Part shown: piece after piece, positions 8,407 through 16,448 of the stretch
Layout: each line of letters begins with the position of its first letter
Position numbering within the stretch: position 1 is the stretch's first letter
DNA from: Anaerolineae bacterium
GTDB taxonomy: Bacteria > Chloroflexota > Anaerolineae > UBA4142
NCBI GenBank assembly: GCA_027457205.1
Contig: DAIDTM010000229.1
Location: 1-20,892 of the forward strand
Length of the DNA stretch: 20,892 bases
Reading direction: 5' to 3'
Program-made: the position numbers and the translations under genes
Notes under the pieces: generated by a model
Told to the model about the DNA's origin: nothing
The model's database searches: none
The model's input: the letters and a program-made list of their open reading frames with translations, nothing else

Positions 8407-10753
8407 GATATCGATAGTTCTCTCTCTGTTGATCGGATGCATCGTTGGCGCGGCGTCGGCAGGACTGGCGCATTTGATCGATTTCTTTGCCGGCGGCGCG
8501 TTGCCTACATTGCCGGTTGCGCTCGCGCAAGCCGCGCTCGCCGGCGCTGCCTTTGCGTTGGCGATACTGCCGGCGTTCCGCGCCCGCATAACTCGACAGA
8601 CCGATGACGCCGCGATCGTCCGCCGCGTGGTGATTACCAGCACGGCAGCATTCGCGCTCGTTCTCACGCCGCTGCTGTTGATCGATGCTACGGCGTCTGT
8701 GCGCTGGCTGCTCACCTTTTACGCGCTGGCGTTGACTTGCGGCTGGCTCGCCGACAAGTACCTGCTGCCACGTGTCACGTCCGCGCGCGAAACGCGTTTC
8801 GCCGAATATCTGGACGCAGTGCCGCACGCCGCATTTGTGATTGCCGCGCTTTGCTTGATCGGTTTGACGATGGTCCTGATGTTGGCGAACCAGTTGATCG
8901 TCGTCAATCGGTTGGCGAACTGGGCGTTTGGTTTCTTGATTTTGGGTGTAGGACTCGCGACTTGGCATTGGATCGCACCGCCGAATCCTTTCACCCAATG
9001 GTTGCGGTATTTGCCGAACATTGGCTTGGTGGTGTTGATCGTCTCACTTTTGATCGTCGGCTATTACCCTGCGCTGAGCGCGCCGAGCCGCGTCATCGCG
9101 AGTTTCAATGTGGATGTCGTGCCAAGTTTTCTGGCAGGTCGTTTCGGTGACGGTGATGTTTTGATTTCTGACAGCCCGCAATTGAAATTGGCTTCTGTAC
9201 CCGGCGCGCCGCGTCCGTACCTTGATCTTCAGCCGACGGCGCGCGGCACGGCGCTCTGGGACGATCTCTCTCGCGCGCTGAAAGACAAACACCGCGTCTT
9301 TTGGGTTAACGTGCCCGATAGCGCGTCCGATCCGCAGCAAATCCTCGCGGCGTACCTCCAAGCCAATGGATGCTTGGACGATATTTCTGCCACGATCTTG
9401 CCAGTCAAAGTTTACGAGTTGCAGCAGCCGTTGACGCCGCCGCGCGTGTTGCCGCCGGCGCTCGCCGCGCACGCGGTAGACGCGTTCCGTTCCGCGCAGG
9501 TGGACTTGGGCGCGATTCGGATGACCGGTTTCAGTTTCGAGCCGACGGCGTGCAGTCATAGCGATGTTGCCGTCGCGCTGCGCTGGCAACTCGCCCAGCG
9601 GACGCAATCGCCGCTCAAAGTTTCGGTGCGCCTGCTAGATGACCGAGGCAGACAAATTCAATCGCAGGATTTCTACATCACCGATTTGCAGAACAAGACG
9701 ACCGATCAATTGCCGGCGGGCACACAGTTGTTCAGTTACTATCTCGTCGCCATTCCGGCAGGGACGCCGCCGGGCAACTACACGCTCGCGGTGGGAGTTT
9801 ATCCAGCTGGTGCGTCTCAGCGGCTGCATGTGAACAGCACAAGCGGCGTCGTCAGCGCGCTGGCGGATGACGTGATGCTGGGACAGGTGCAGGTCTATCG
9901 CGCGGAGGATTATCAAGCCGATCCGTACCAGACGCTTCAGGACCCGAATCTGATTCAGACAAAAGTAGAACTGCGCGATGGACTACGCCTCGACGCGTAT
10001 GGCGTGAACGCCGCATCTGTTTTGCCAGGCGACAAGGTGAGCGTGACCGCGCGCTGGCGTGCCCTGCTCGGTTCGCTTCCCCCGTACACCGTGCGTGTGC
10101 GTTTGGTGCAGGGCGAGAACATCATCGCCGAAACGTCGGGTGCGCCGGCAGACGGTACGTATCCGACGAACCTGTGGCGCGCCGGTGAATCGGTGGTGGA
10201 TCGATGGGACTTGCGCGTGCCGCCGGAGACAATGGGAGGCAAAGCCCAGTTGGAGCTTGGGGTAGACGGCGGCAGAACGCTTTATCTCGCCGATATCGAT
10301 GTCGCCGCGATCACGCACACGTTTCAGATTCCATCGCTGCGCTATCCGGTGAGCGCGGCGTTCAGCGGCGTGGGCGATTTGATCGGCTACGATCTGGAAC
10401 AAACTACGATCACACCAAACAATCCGATCGCGCTCACGCTGTACTGGCGCGCCGGAGCATCGACCGTTGACAAGAATTATACCGTCTTTGCGCAGTTGCT
10501 CGCCGCCGATGGGCACTTGATCGCGCAAAGCGATAGCGCGCCGGCTGATGGGCAGCGCCCGACGCGCGGCTGGGTGAAGAATGAGATTATAGTCGATCGG
10601 CACGAGTTAAATTTTATCGACAAGACGTACCGGGGTAACGCAACGTTGATCGTCGGACTATACGATCCGGCGACGCTGGTGCGCGTGCCTATTCAAAACA
10701 CCACCGCCGATTTTCTGAAACTACCGGCAGCGATTCAAGTGACGGCGCCGTAA
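8396..10753 (+). CDS. Seven-helix membrane protein with three repeated extracytoplasmic beta modules
   Basis: About 785 residues. Seven hydrophobic helices fill residues 5-226, then a soluble alpha/beta-looking domain (about 235-365, 'GDVLISDSPQLKLAS', 'ALWDDLSRALKDKHRVFWV'). Three beta-sandwich-like modules follow at about 375-480, 525-638 and 658-785. The last two clearly match each other ('ETSGAPADGTYPTNLW' against 'QSDSAPADGQRPTRGW') and match the end of the GT39-type protein at 12928-15324. I see no GT-C catalytic acidic pair in the short loops, so it may be a non-catalytic partner or a reduced relative of a GT39 protein. The start is GTG 8396 or TTG 8399; the frame is open further upstream, but that would give a long overlap and a non-hydrophobic leader. 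AGGCGG at 8389-8394 is a modest ribosome site. It overlaps the end of the 1271-residue gene by about 11 bases, so the two are tightly coupled. Confidence 0.72.
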   Translation: MLFRISIVLSLLIGCIVGAASAGLAHLIDFFAGGALPTLPVALAQAALAGAAFALAILPAFRARITRQTDDAAIVRRVVITSTAAFALVLTPLLLIDATASVRWLLTFYALALTCGWLADKYLLPRVTSARETRFAEYLDAVPHAAFVIAALCLIGLTMVLMLANQLIVVNRLANWAFGFLILGVGLATWHWIAPPNPFTQWLRYLPNIGLVVLIVSLLIVGYYPALSAPSRVIASFNVDVVPSFLAGRFGDGDVLISDSPQLKLASVPGAPRPYLDLQPTARGTALWDDLSRALKDKHRVFWVNVPDSASDPQQILAAYLQANGCLDDISATILPVKVYELQQPLTPPRVLPPALAAHAVDAFRSAQVDLGAIRMTGFSFEPTACSHSDVAVALRWQLAQRTQSPLKVSVRLLDDRGRQIQSQDFYITDLQNKTTDQLPAGTQLFSYYLVAIPAGTPPGNYTLAVGVYPAGASQRLHVNSTSGVVSALADDVMLGQVQVYRAEDYQADPYQTLQDPNLIQTKVELRDGLRLDAYGVNAASVLPGDKVSVTARWRALLGSLPPYTVRVRLVQGENIIAETSGAPADGTYPTNLWRAGESVVDRWDLRVPPETMGGKAQLELGVDGGRTLYLADIDVAAITHTFQIPSLRYPVSAAFSGVGDLIGYDLEQTTITPNNPIALTLYWRAGASTVDKNYTVFAQLLAADGHLIAQSDSAPADGQRPTRGWVKNEIIVDRHELNFIDKTYRGNATLIVGLYDPATLVRVPIQNTTADFLKLPAAIQVTAP

Positions 10754-10757
10754 CCCA

Positions 10758-11675
10758 ATGAACATTGAATCGGTCATCGACGCGGAATATACCGACGCGG
10801 TCGACGCACGGCTTGCTTCATACGATGCTTACATCGAGTATCAGATGCAAGAGGCGCGCCGAGCGGTCCCGTTCCTGTCACGTTTTTTTTCGATTCAAGG
10901 CGCGCGCGCGCTCGAGATCGGAACCGGGCGCGGCGGCAAGGGCATTGCCTACGCGTGCGCGGGAATGAACGTGACCGCGCTCGACGTGGACGCGTCTGCG
11001 CTGGAACTGGGCGCGCACGCGGCGCGCACGCGGAATGCTAACATTCGTTTTCTGGTCGGCGATGGCACGCGCCTGCCGTTCCCGGCGGAGTATTTCGACG
11101 CGGTTCTACTCGATAGCGTGATCGAACATGTGCGCGATCCGCAGGCGCTGCTGAACGAGTGCCAGCGCGTCCTGAAACGCGGCGGCATCGTCTTTGTGGT
11201 TTTTCCGCCCTTTTACGGACCGCTGTCCGGACACATCGACGATTACGTGATGATTCCGTGGTTTCATCTGCTGCCGCGCGCGGTAGTCCAGCGCAAGCTG
11301 CTCTCGATCCGCAAGCCGCAGGGTATTCTCTCGCCGCGCGATGCGTTCGACGTTTACGCGACGCTCAACGGTTTGACGATTTTCCAGTTCAAGCGAATGG
11401 CGCGTCGCGCCCAGTTGGCGTTCGCGTATTGCCGCGTGCGTCCATTTCTGACGCATCCGGGTACGCGGCTGGCGGTTGGTGCATTGGCAGCGCTGCGACA
11501 TCCGCCGCGCGTCCAGAACTTGCGCGCGGTATTCGCACGCGCTCGGCGCGAGTTTCAGCTGGGTACGGCGTTGCTCTTTATCCTGTTGAGCGTCATTGCG
11601 CCGCTGGTGTTTGTCCCGGTCGCGCAAGAGATCGCGGCGGGTGGTTGCAAAGCCGTGCTGCGCAAATCGTCATGA
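10758..11675 (+). CDS. Class I SAM-dependent methyltransferase with C-terminal membrane helix
   Basis: A 305-residue protein. The SAM-binding motif I is 'ALEIGTGRGGKG' (around residues 51-62), followed by the acidic end of strand 2 in 'TALDVDASALELG' and motif 'FDAVLLDSVIEHVRDPQALL', typical of Methyltransf_11/25 enzymes. 'RVLKRGGIVFVVFPPFYG' is the post-motif strand. After the catalytic domain comes a segment 'YVMIPWFHLLPRAVVQRKLL', then a basic stretch, and near residues 271-290 a strong hydrophobic helix ('LLFILLSVIAPLVFVPVA'). The enzyme would be tethered to the cytoplasmic membrane, which fits methylation of a lipid-linked glycan or its lipid. Acceptor and position (O-, N- or C-methylation) cannot be read. 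The ATG is 4 bases after the previous stop; the ribosome site is weak. Confidence 0.85.
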   Translation: MNIESVIDAEYTDAVDARLASYDAYIEYQMQEARRAVPFLSRFFSIQGARALEIGTGRGGKGIAYACAGMNVTALDVDASALELGAHAARTRNANIRFLVGDGTRLPFPAEYFDAVLLDSVIEHVRDPQALLNECQRVLKRGGIVFVVFPPFYGPLSGHIDDYVMIPWFHLLPRAVVQRKLLSIRKPQGILSPRDAFDVYATLNGLTIFQFKRMARRAQLAFAYCRVRPFLTHPGTRLAVGALAALRHPPRVQNLRAVFARARREFQLGTALLFILLSVIAPLVFVPVAQEIAAGGCKAVLRKSS

Positions 11676-11724
11676 TCCAGTTTGCACGGGTCACTGAATA
11701 CGGATTCCTCTGAGGCATATCGGA

Positions 11725-12918
11725 TTGAACAGACAAACACTGGTACTCGTGCTGATTGGCTTGGCGCTACGGCTGTTCTTGATTTTTCCCGGACCACTAA
11801 CGTCCAAAGTCGAGTTCTTTACCAATTGGGCTGACCTGCGGAATTATTATTGGCCCGCGCAGACGGCGTTGACCGGTGCGAATCCGTACGCGCTGTGGGC
11901 GAGCGGCAAGTCCGGCGAGTTTCGCGCGGATATGGAACCACTGGAGCTGCTGGTCTACACGGCGACCGTCGCGGTATGGAACAATATGCGCGCGATTCAG
12001 ATGCTCTTCGCCTTGTTCGACGCGATCAATATCGCGTTGTTGGGATTGCTGCTCAAGAACTCGCCGCTGCGATTGCCGTTCCAGATTTTTTACGCGCTGG
12101 GACCGCTCACCGTTTACAATCTTGTCCTCGTTCCGGAAGACAAGACGATTGTCCTGACGCTGACGTTCGTATTGTTCTATCTACTGACGCTGCCGCGTGA
12201 TCTATCGTGGCGCGTGTCGCCGGGGACGCTCGTCGTGATTGTCGCCGCGCTGATCGGATCGTTCAAGTGGCTCAGCGCTTTCTACCTGCTACCGCTGCTT
12301 CTGTTTGTCTCGCAGGATGTTCGTGCGTTCGTCAAGAACGGTCTGCTTTTCGGCGCGGTCGTCGCGCTGTCGCATCTACCGTGGATCCCGGCGTGGCTGT
12401 ACGTATACGAATTTCGATTCACGCGCGTGACCGCGCCGATGCACGTCTCGCTGTCGGCGTTGCTGAACGCGCTGGGCTTGTTCAACAAGACCGCGATCCT
12501 CGGCGCGGCGGTCGTCGCCATGCTGGCGATTTACGCGCTGTTCTGGTTCAAGCGTATTGACATTTTCGAGACGATTGCGCTCTCGGTGATGGTCGGGGTT
12601 CTGTGGACGCCCGATATGGATCCGGTGCACCTGTCGTTAGTCGTCATATATCTTTTACTGGTGGTCGATTGGACGAGCCGGGCGCGCTTGCTGACTGTTT
12701 GGGGCTTGAGCGCGTGGGGCGCTGCGGTTTACGCGATTTCGACGCGTACGGGCTACGCGCGCTACGGTTTGCCCGATCTACGAATCGTCACCGGCGTCTA
12801 CGGCTCGCTGCAGATGATCGTACTCTCGTACCTCTTGTTCGTCGCCGTGTTGGGCTTTTACCTGTACGATAAATGGCGTGGACGCGCGGTAGGAAAGATT
12901 TTGATCAGCAGGGAATAA
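11725..12918 (+). CDS. Multipass GT-C glycosyltransferase-like membrane protein (GT87/DUF2029-like)
   Basis: A 397-residue, highly hydrophobic protein with about ten membrane segments. After helix 1 ('TLVLVLIGLALRLFLIF') the first loop reads 'NWADLRNYYWPAQTALTG' and then 'ANPYALW'. This acidic loop with a following NPY is the pattern of GT-C families such as GT87 and PIG-M-like mannosyltransferases, where the loop Asp is catalytic. 'VPEDKTIVLTLTFVLFYLL' and 'WTPDMDPVHLSL' are further polar motifs between helices. Expected role: use of a polyprenyl-phosphate-linked sugar to glycosylate an acceptor on the outside of the membrane. The start is TTG 11725, with TGAGG at 11711-11715 spaced 9 bases upstream; no in-frame ATG precedes the first helix. 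It stands between the methyltransferase and the GT39-type gene. Confidence 0.75.
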   Translation: MNRQTLVLVLIGLALRLFLIFPGPLTSKVEFFTNWADLRNYYWPAQTALTGANPYALWASGKSGEFRADMEPLELLVYTATVAVWNNMRAIQMLFALFDAINIALLGLLLKNSPLRLPFQIFYALGPLTVYNLVLVPEDKTIVLTLTFVLFYLLTLPRDLSWRVSPGTLVVIVAALIGSFKWLSAFYLLPLLLFVSQDVRAFVKNGLLFGAVVALSHLPWIPAWLYVYEFRFTRVTAPMHVSLSALLNALGLFNKTAILGAAVVAMLAIYALFWFKRIDIFETIALSVMVGVLWTPDMDPVHLSLVVIYLLLVVDWTSRARLLTVWGLSAWGAAVYAISTRTGYARYGLPDLRIVTGVYGSLQMIVLSYLLFVAVLGFYLYDKWRGRAVGKILISRE

Positions 12919-12927
12919 CAGTTTACG

Positions 12928-15324
12928 ATGGGAATGTTCGCGCGATTAGACAAGTACAATTGGCTGCTCGTCTCTATCGTTGCGCTCGGACTTGGGCTGC
13001 GTCTATGGGGCATCAATTATGGATTGCCGTACACCTACGGACCAGACGAACCTACCTACGTTACGCTTACGCTGCAAATGTTCAAAACCGGCGATCTGAA
13101 TCCGCATTGGTGGTACTATCCATCGCTGATGTTCTATCTTAACGCGGCTGCTCTGCTGATTTATTTTCTAGTTGGTAGAATACTAGGGGTGATTCCCTTT
13201 GCGTCGCCGGCGGGCTTTCCGCTGCCCGAAATCGTCACGATGGGCGTTGGTCGACTTGCATTGCCGGCAGAATTCCTGGTCGCGCGTGGGATGACCGCGC
13301 TGTTCAGTGCGGGCGCGATCGTGCTGGTCTATCTCATTAGCCGACGCATTAGCCCAAACAAATGGGTGCCGGTCTGGGCGTCTCTTTTCTTTGCTCTGTC
13401 GCCAACGGCGATTGATCTCAGTCATCGCTTTGCGCCCGATCTCCTGGCGCTATTCTTTGCCCTGGTCTCTTTTTTCTTCGCGGCGCGCGTCGTCGACGAG
13501 CCGCGAATGCGTAACTACCTATTCGCCGGAATCGGCGCGGGGTTGGCGATTGCGAGCAAGTACAACGCTGGGCTGGTTCTCATTGCGCTACTCTCGGCGC
13601 ATTCTCTGCAATTCGGACTTGCCGGCTTGCGGCGCAAGGAAATTTACTTTGCGCTTGCGGCGACTGTTTTGGCATTCGTTATTGGGACGCCATTTGCTTT
13701 GTTCGATTTTGCAAATTTCTGGAATGGTGTTAGGTTTCAGGCATTGTCTTATTCAGCTGAAGGTCACGCCGGGCAGGAAGGCGGCGCGCTGGTTTGGTAC
13801 ATTACCTATCTCTGGCAAACCGAGGGTTGGATTGTGCTTGGCGCGGCGGCAATGCTGTTCAAGCGATCCAAGAAAGATTGGGTGTTGCTGAGTTATCCTG
13901 TGATCTATTTTGCTTTTGTGAGCACGTTGTTGATCCGTAACGATCGCACGATTATGCAGATCATCCCCTTCTTGGATATATTGGCGGCTGTGTGTGTCGC
14001 CGGCGCGTACGAGTGGGCAATTCGGCAGCCGCACGTGGTGCCGCGCGCGCTCTCTGGTGCCGCGGTAGCGGCAGCTATTGCGTTGGTCATTCTCCCACCG
14101 CTGCAATCGGTAGTTGCCGCGGACATTCGGTTGGAGCAGACTGACGGGCGCGAGACCGCGCGCGTCTGGATCGAGCGAAACCTCCCGCCCGGTTCACGTA
14201 TCGCGCTGGAAGCGTACAGCCCGTACGTCGATCCTCACCAATTTGTCGTTGAAGGGATGGATGGAATTATCGATCACGACCCGGAGTGGTACATCCAGAA
14301 TGGATTCGAGTACCTCGTTTTCAGTTACGGCGCGTTTGGTCGGTTCTATGAAAACCCGACGCTGTACGCTGATTACATCAGTCGCTATAACGCGTTCTTT
14401 TCGAGGTTCCCAGAGCTGATGCGATTCGACGACAACGGCTACCAGATTCGGATTCTGAAAACCAATGTGACGGGCTTGCCATCCCAACGCGTCGCTGCAC
14501 GCTTTGGCGTTTACGGATCATGGCTTGAACTTGTTGGTTACGACGCAGCAACGCAGGCAGGTCAAATCAACCTTACGTTGTATTGGCGCGCACTCGCCGC
14601 TCGTCGCACGCCGCTGCAGTTGACGACGCGACTCCTGGATCAAAATAATCAGTCGATCGCGCAGACGAGCGGCGACTTGTTCGGCGCGGCAGACACCGGC
14701 GCGCGCTGGCCCCAAGGTATCGTGCGTGTGCCGGTGAAGATCGCCGTGCCCGGGGATGCGGCGGGGCTGTATCGCGTGGAGCTTGACGTGGACGCCGAAG
14801 GCATCGGACGGGTGCCGGTTTTGTCCAGCGACAATACGCCCGCGTCGGACAAAGCATTCATCGGTCCGATCAAGATCGCGCCCACGCCGCCATCGTCCGA
14901 AGAATTGCAGCGCGCGAGTCCGTCCGGCGCGCGATTTGGAAATGTTTTTGCGCTTCAAGCTTATCGCGTCGATGCAACCGCGCACGCGGGCGCGCCGCTG
15001 ACAGTAACGCTGTACTGGACAGATATTTCCAAGACGAACAACAATTATACCATCTTTGTCCATCTGCTCGATTCAGCCGGCGCGCTCCGCGCGCAGATCG
15101 ACGCGCAACCGCGCGACGGCGCGTATCCAACATCGCTTTGGGACGCGGGCGAAGTGATCCGCGACGATTACGCGTTGGCGCTGCCGAGCAACCTCGCGCC
15201 GGGCGAGTACCGCATCGAGATTGGCGCGTACGCGTATCCAAGTTTGACGCGGCTGAATGTGACCGGCGCGGACGGCACGCCAGTGGGGAATAGTTTGTTC
15301 TTGGCGAGCGTGCAAATCCAATGA
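12928..15324 (+). CDS. GT39-type (PMT_2/ArnT-like) membrane glycosyltransferase with two C-terminal beta modules
   Basis: A 798-residue protein. The N-terminal half has helix 1 ('WLLVSIVALGLGLRLWGI') and then the first loop 'YGPDEPTYV', whose D40-E41 pair is the hallmark acidic site of the dolichyl-phosphate-mannose/ArnT superfamily. About ten more helices follow up to residue 400. A soluble region starts near 'TARVWIERNLPPGSRIAL', and two copies of the beta module lie at about 528-640 ('LVGYDAATQAGQINLTLYWR') and 670-798 ('LTVTLYWTDISKTNNNYTIF'). By family it would move a sugar from a polyprenyl-phosphate donor onto a lipid, glycan or protein outside the cell. The modules may bind glycan or pack against the transferase. 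ATG 12928 and ATG 12934 are both possible; the gene begins 9 bases after the previous stop. It overlaps the next gene by ATGA. Confidence 0.84.
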   Translation: MGMFARLDKYNWLLVSIVALGLGLRLWGINYGLPYTYGPDEPTYVTLTLQMFKTGDLNPHWWYYPSLMFYLNAAALLIYFLVGRILGVIPFASPAGFPLPEIVTMGVGRLALPAEFLVARGMTALFSAGAIVLVYLISRRISPNKWVPVWASLFFALSPTAIDLSHRFAPDLLALFFALVSFFFAARVVDEPRMRNYLFAGIGAGLAIASKYNAGLVLIALLSAHSLQFGLAGLRRKEIYFALAATVLAFVIGTPFALFDFANFWNGVRFQALSYSAEGHAGQEGGALVWYITYLWQTEGWIVLGAAAMLFKRSKKDWVLLSYPVIYFAFVSTLLIRNDRTIMQIIPFLDILAAVCVAGAYEWAIRQPHVVPRALSGAAVAAAIALVILPPLQSVVAADIRLEQTDGRETARVWIERNLPPGSRIALEAYSPYVDPHQFVVEGMDGIIDHDPEWYIQNGFEYLVFSYGAFGRFYENPTLYADYISRYNAFFSRFPELMRFDDNGYQIRILKTNVTGLPSQRVAARFGVYGSWLELVGYDAATQAGQINLTLYWRALAARRTPLQLTTRLLDQNNQSIAQTSGDLFGAADTGARWPQGIVRVPVKIAVPGDAAGLYRVELDVDAEGIGRVPVLSSDNTPASDKAFIGPIKIAPTPPSSEELQRASPSGARFGNVFALQAYRVDATAHAGAPLTVTLYWTDISKTNNNYTIFVHLLDSAGALRAQIDAQPRDGAYPTSLWDAGEVIRDDYALALPSNLAPGEYRIEIGAYAYPSLTRLNVTGADGTPVGNSLFLASVQIQ

Positions 15325-16448
15325 GAATCGCTATCGTCACCAGCGACTATGCGCCAACGGTGGGCGGCGTGCAGACCGCGGTGCGAAACATCGCGCGACA
15401 ATCGACGCGGCTGGAGCACACTGTCACAATCTTGAGCGCGCTGCCGCCGGGCGATGTGCCGGCAACCGAAATGATCGACGGTATTCGCGTGCACCGTTTT
15501 CCCTGGGGGCGACGCCCGTTGTGGTCGCTCCCATTTCGTGCTATAAGAACGTTGTGGGGAATGGCGCGCGTGTTGCGCGAATTCAAGCCGGACTTGGTGT
15601 ACGTCCATTTCCTAAGCATCAACGCGCTGTGGGTTTTGCTCTTACATTATGCGATGGCTTGGAAGCTCGTTGTGTCTGCGCGCGGGAATGACATTCAGGG
15701 AATTCCACAGCGCTCGCGTTTGCAGCGGTGGATGCTCGCGCGATTGTTCCATCGTGCGGACGCCGTGCTGTTCTGTTCGTCGTACGTCCAGCGCGATGCC
15801 GCGCCGTACCTGCATCACGTTTCGCCGCGCGCGTCTGTTGGCGTCGTAGGCGACGGATTCAACGCCGATGAGTTCGAAGAGCGCGCGGCGTACTCGTATC
15901 CCGCGCCGTACCTGCTGGCGATGGGGCGGCTAGTCGAGAAAAAAGGGTTCGATCTGCTCATCCGTGCCTTTGCGTCAATCGCAGTAGAGTTCCCGCGCGT
16001 GCGGCTCTTGATCGCCGGCGACGGCGCGGAGCGCGCCGCGCTGGAGCGGTTGATCGATCAACTGAAAATACGTGACCGGATCACGCTTTTGGGCTTTGCC
16101 GACCGCGAGACGGCTCTCGCGCTGTTTTTGGGTTGTGAGTTTTTTGTGTTATCATCACGAATCGAACCGTTCGGTATCGTCGTCTTGGAAGCGATGGCGG
16201 CGCGCAAAGCGGTGCTCGCCACCCAGTCCGGCGGCGTGGTCGATCTCGTGCAGCCGAACGTGAACGGAATGTTGGTCGAGCCGACAGTTGGCGCGCTGGC
16301 GAACGGAATGCGCGATCTGCTGGCGCATCCTGACGTGACGCGCGCGATGGGCGAACGCGCGCGCTCGACGATTCAGGCGCGCACGTGGGAAGCCGTGACG
16401 CGACAGTATCTCGATGTCTTTGAGCGCGTGCAAGGTAGCGCAAAGTGA
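15321..16448 (+). CDS. Glycosyltransferase family 4 (GT-B fold)
   Basis: A 375-residue GT4 enzyme with all its landmarks. The glycine-rich N-terminal loop is 'DYAPTVGGVQTAVRNIAR', with 'VVSARGNDIQGIP' in the acceptor domain. The donor domain begins at about residue 195 with 'LLAMGRLVEKKGFDLLIRAF', then 'RLLIAGDGAERAALERLI' and 'RITLLGFADRETALALF'. The complete EX7E motif is E282-X7-E290 in 'SRIEPFGIVVLEAMA', the site that contacts the nucleotide sugar. Length is usual for the family. It transfers an NDP-activated sugar with retention of configuration, probably onto the lipid-linked glycan at the cytoplasmic face; the sugar cannot be told. Its ATG overlaps the previous stop (ATGA), so it is translationally coupled to the GT39-type gene. 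Confidence 0.92.
   Translation: MRIAIVTSDYAPTVGGVQTAVRNIARQSTRLEHTVTILSALPPGDVPATEMIDGIRVHRFPWGRRPLWSLPFRAIRTLWGMARVLREFKPDLVYVHFLSINALWVLLLHYAMAWKLVVSARGNDIQGIPQRSRLQRWMLARLFHRADAVLFCSSYVQRDAAPYLHHVSPRASVGVVGDGFNADEFEERAAYSYPAPYLLAMGRLVEKKGFDLLIRAFASIAVEFPRVRLLIAGDGAERAALERLIDQLKIRDRITLLGFADRETALALFLGCEFFVLSSRIEPFGIVVLEAMAARKAVLATQSGGVVDLVQPNVNGMLVEPTVGALANGMRDLLAHPDVTRAMGERARSTIQARTWEAVTRQYLDVFERVQGSAK

Noticed and set aside
11672..11713. Mini-ORF of 13 codons whose ATG overlaps the methyltransferase stop and whose TGA overlaps the next ribosome site
   Set aside because: It is too short to judge, with no motif or ribosome site of its own visible; it could be a coupling peptide but nothing in the sequence supports it.
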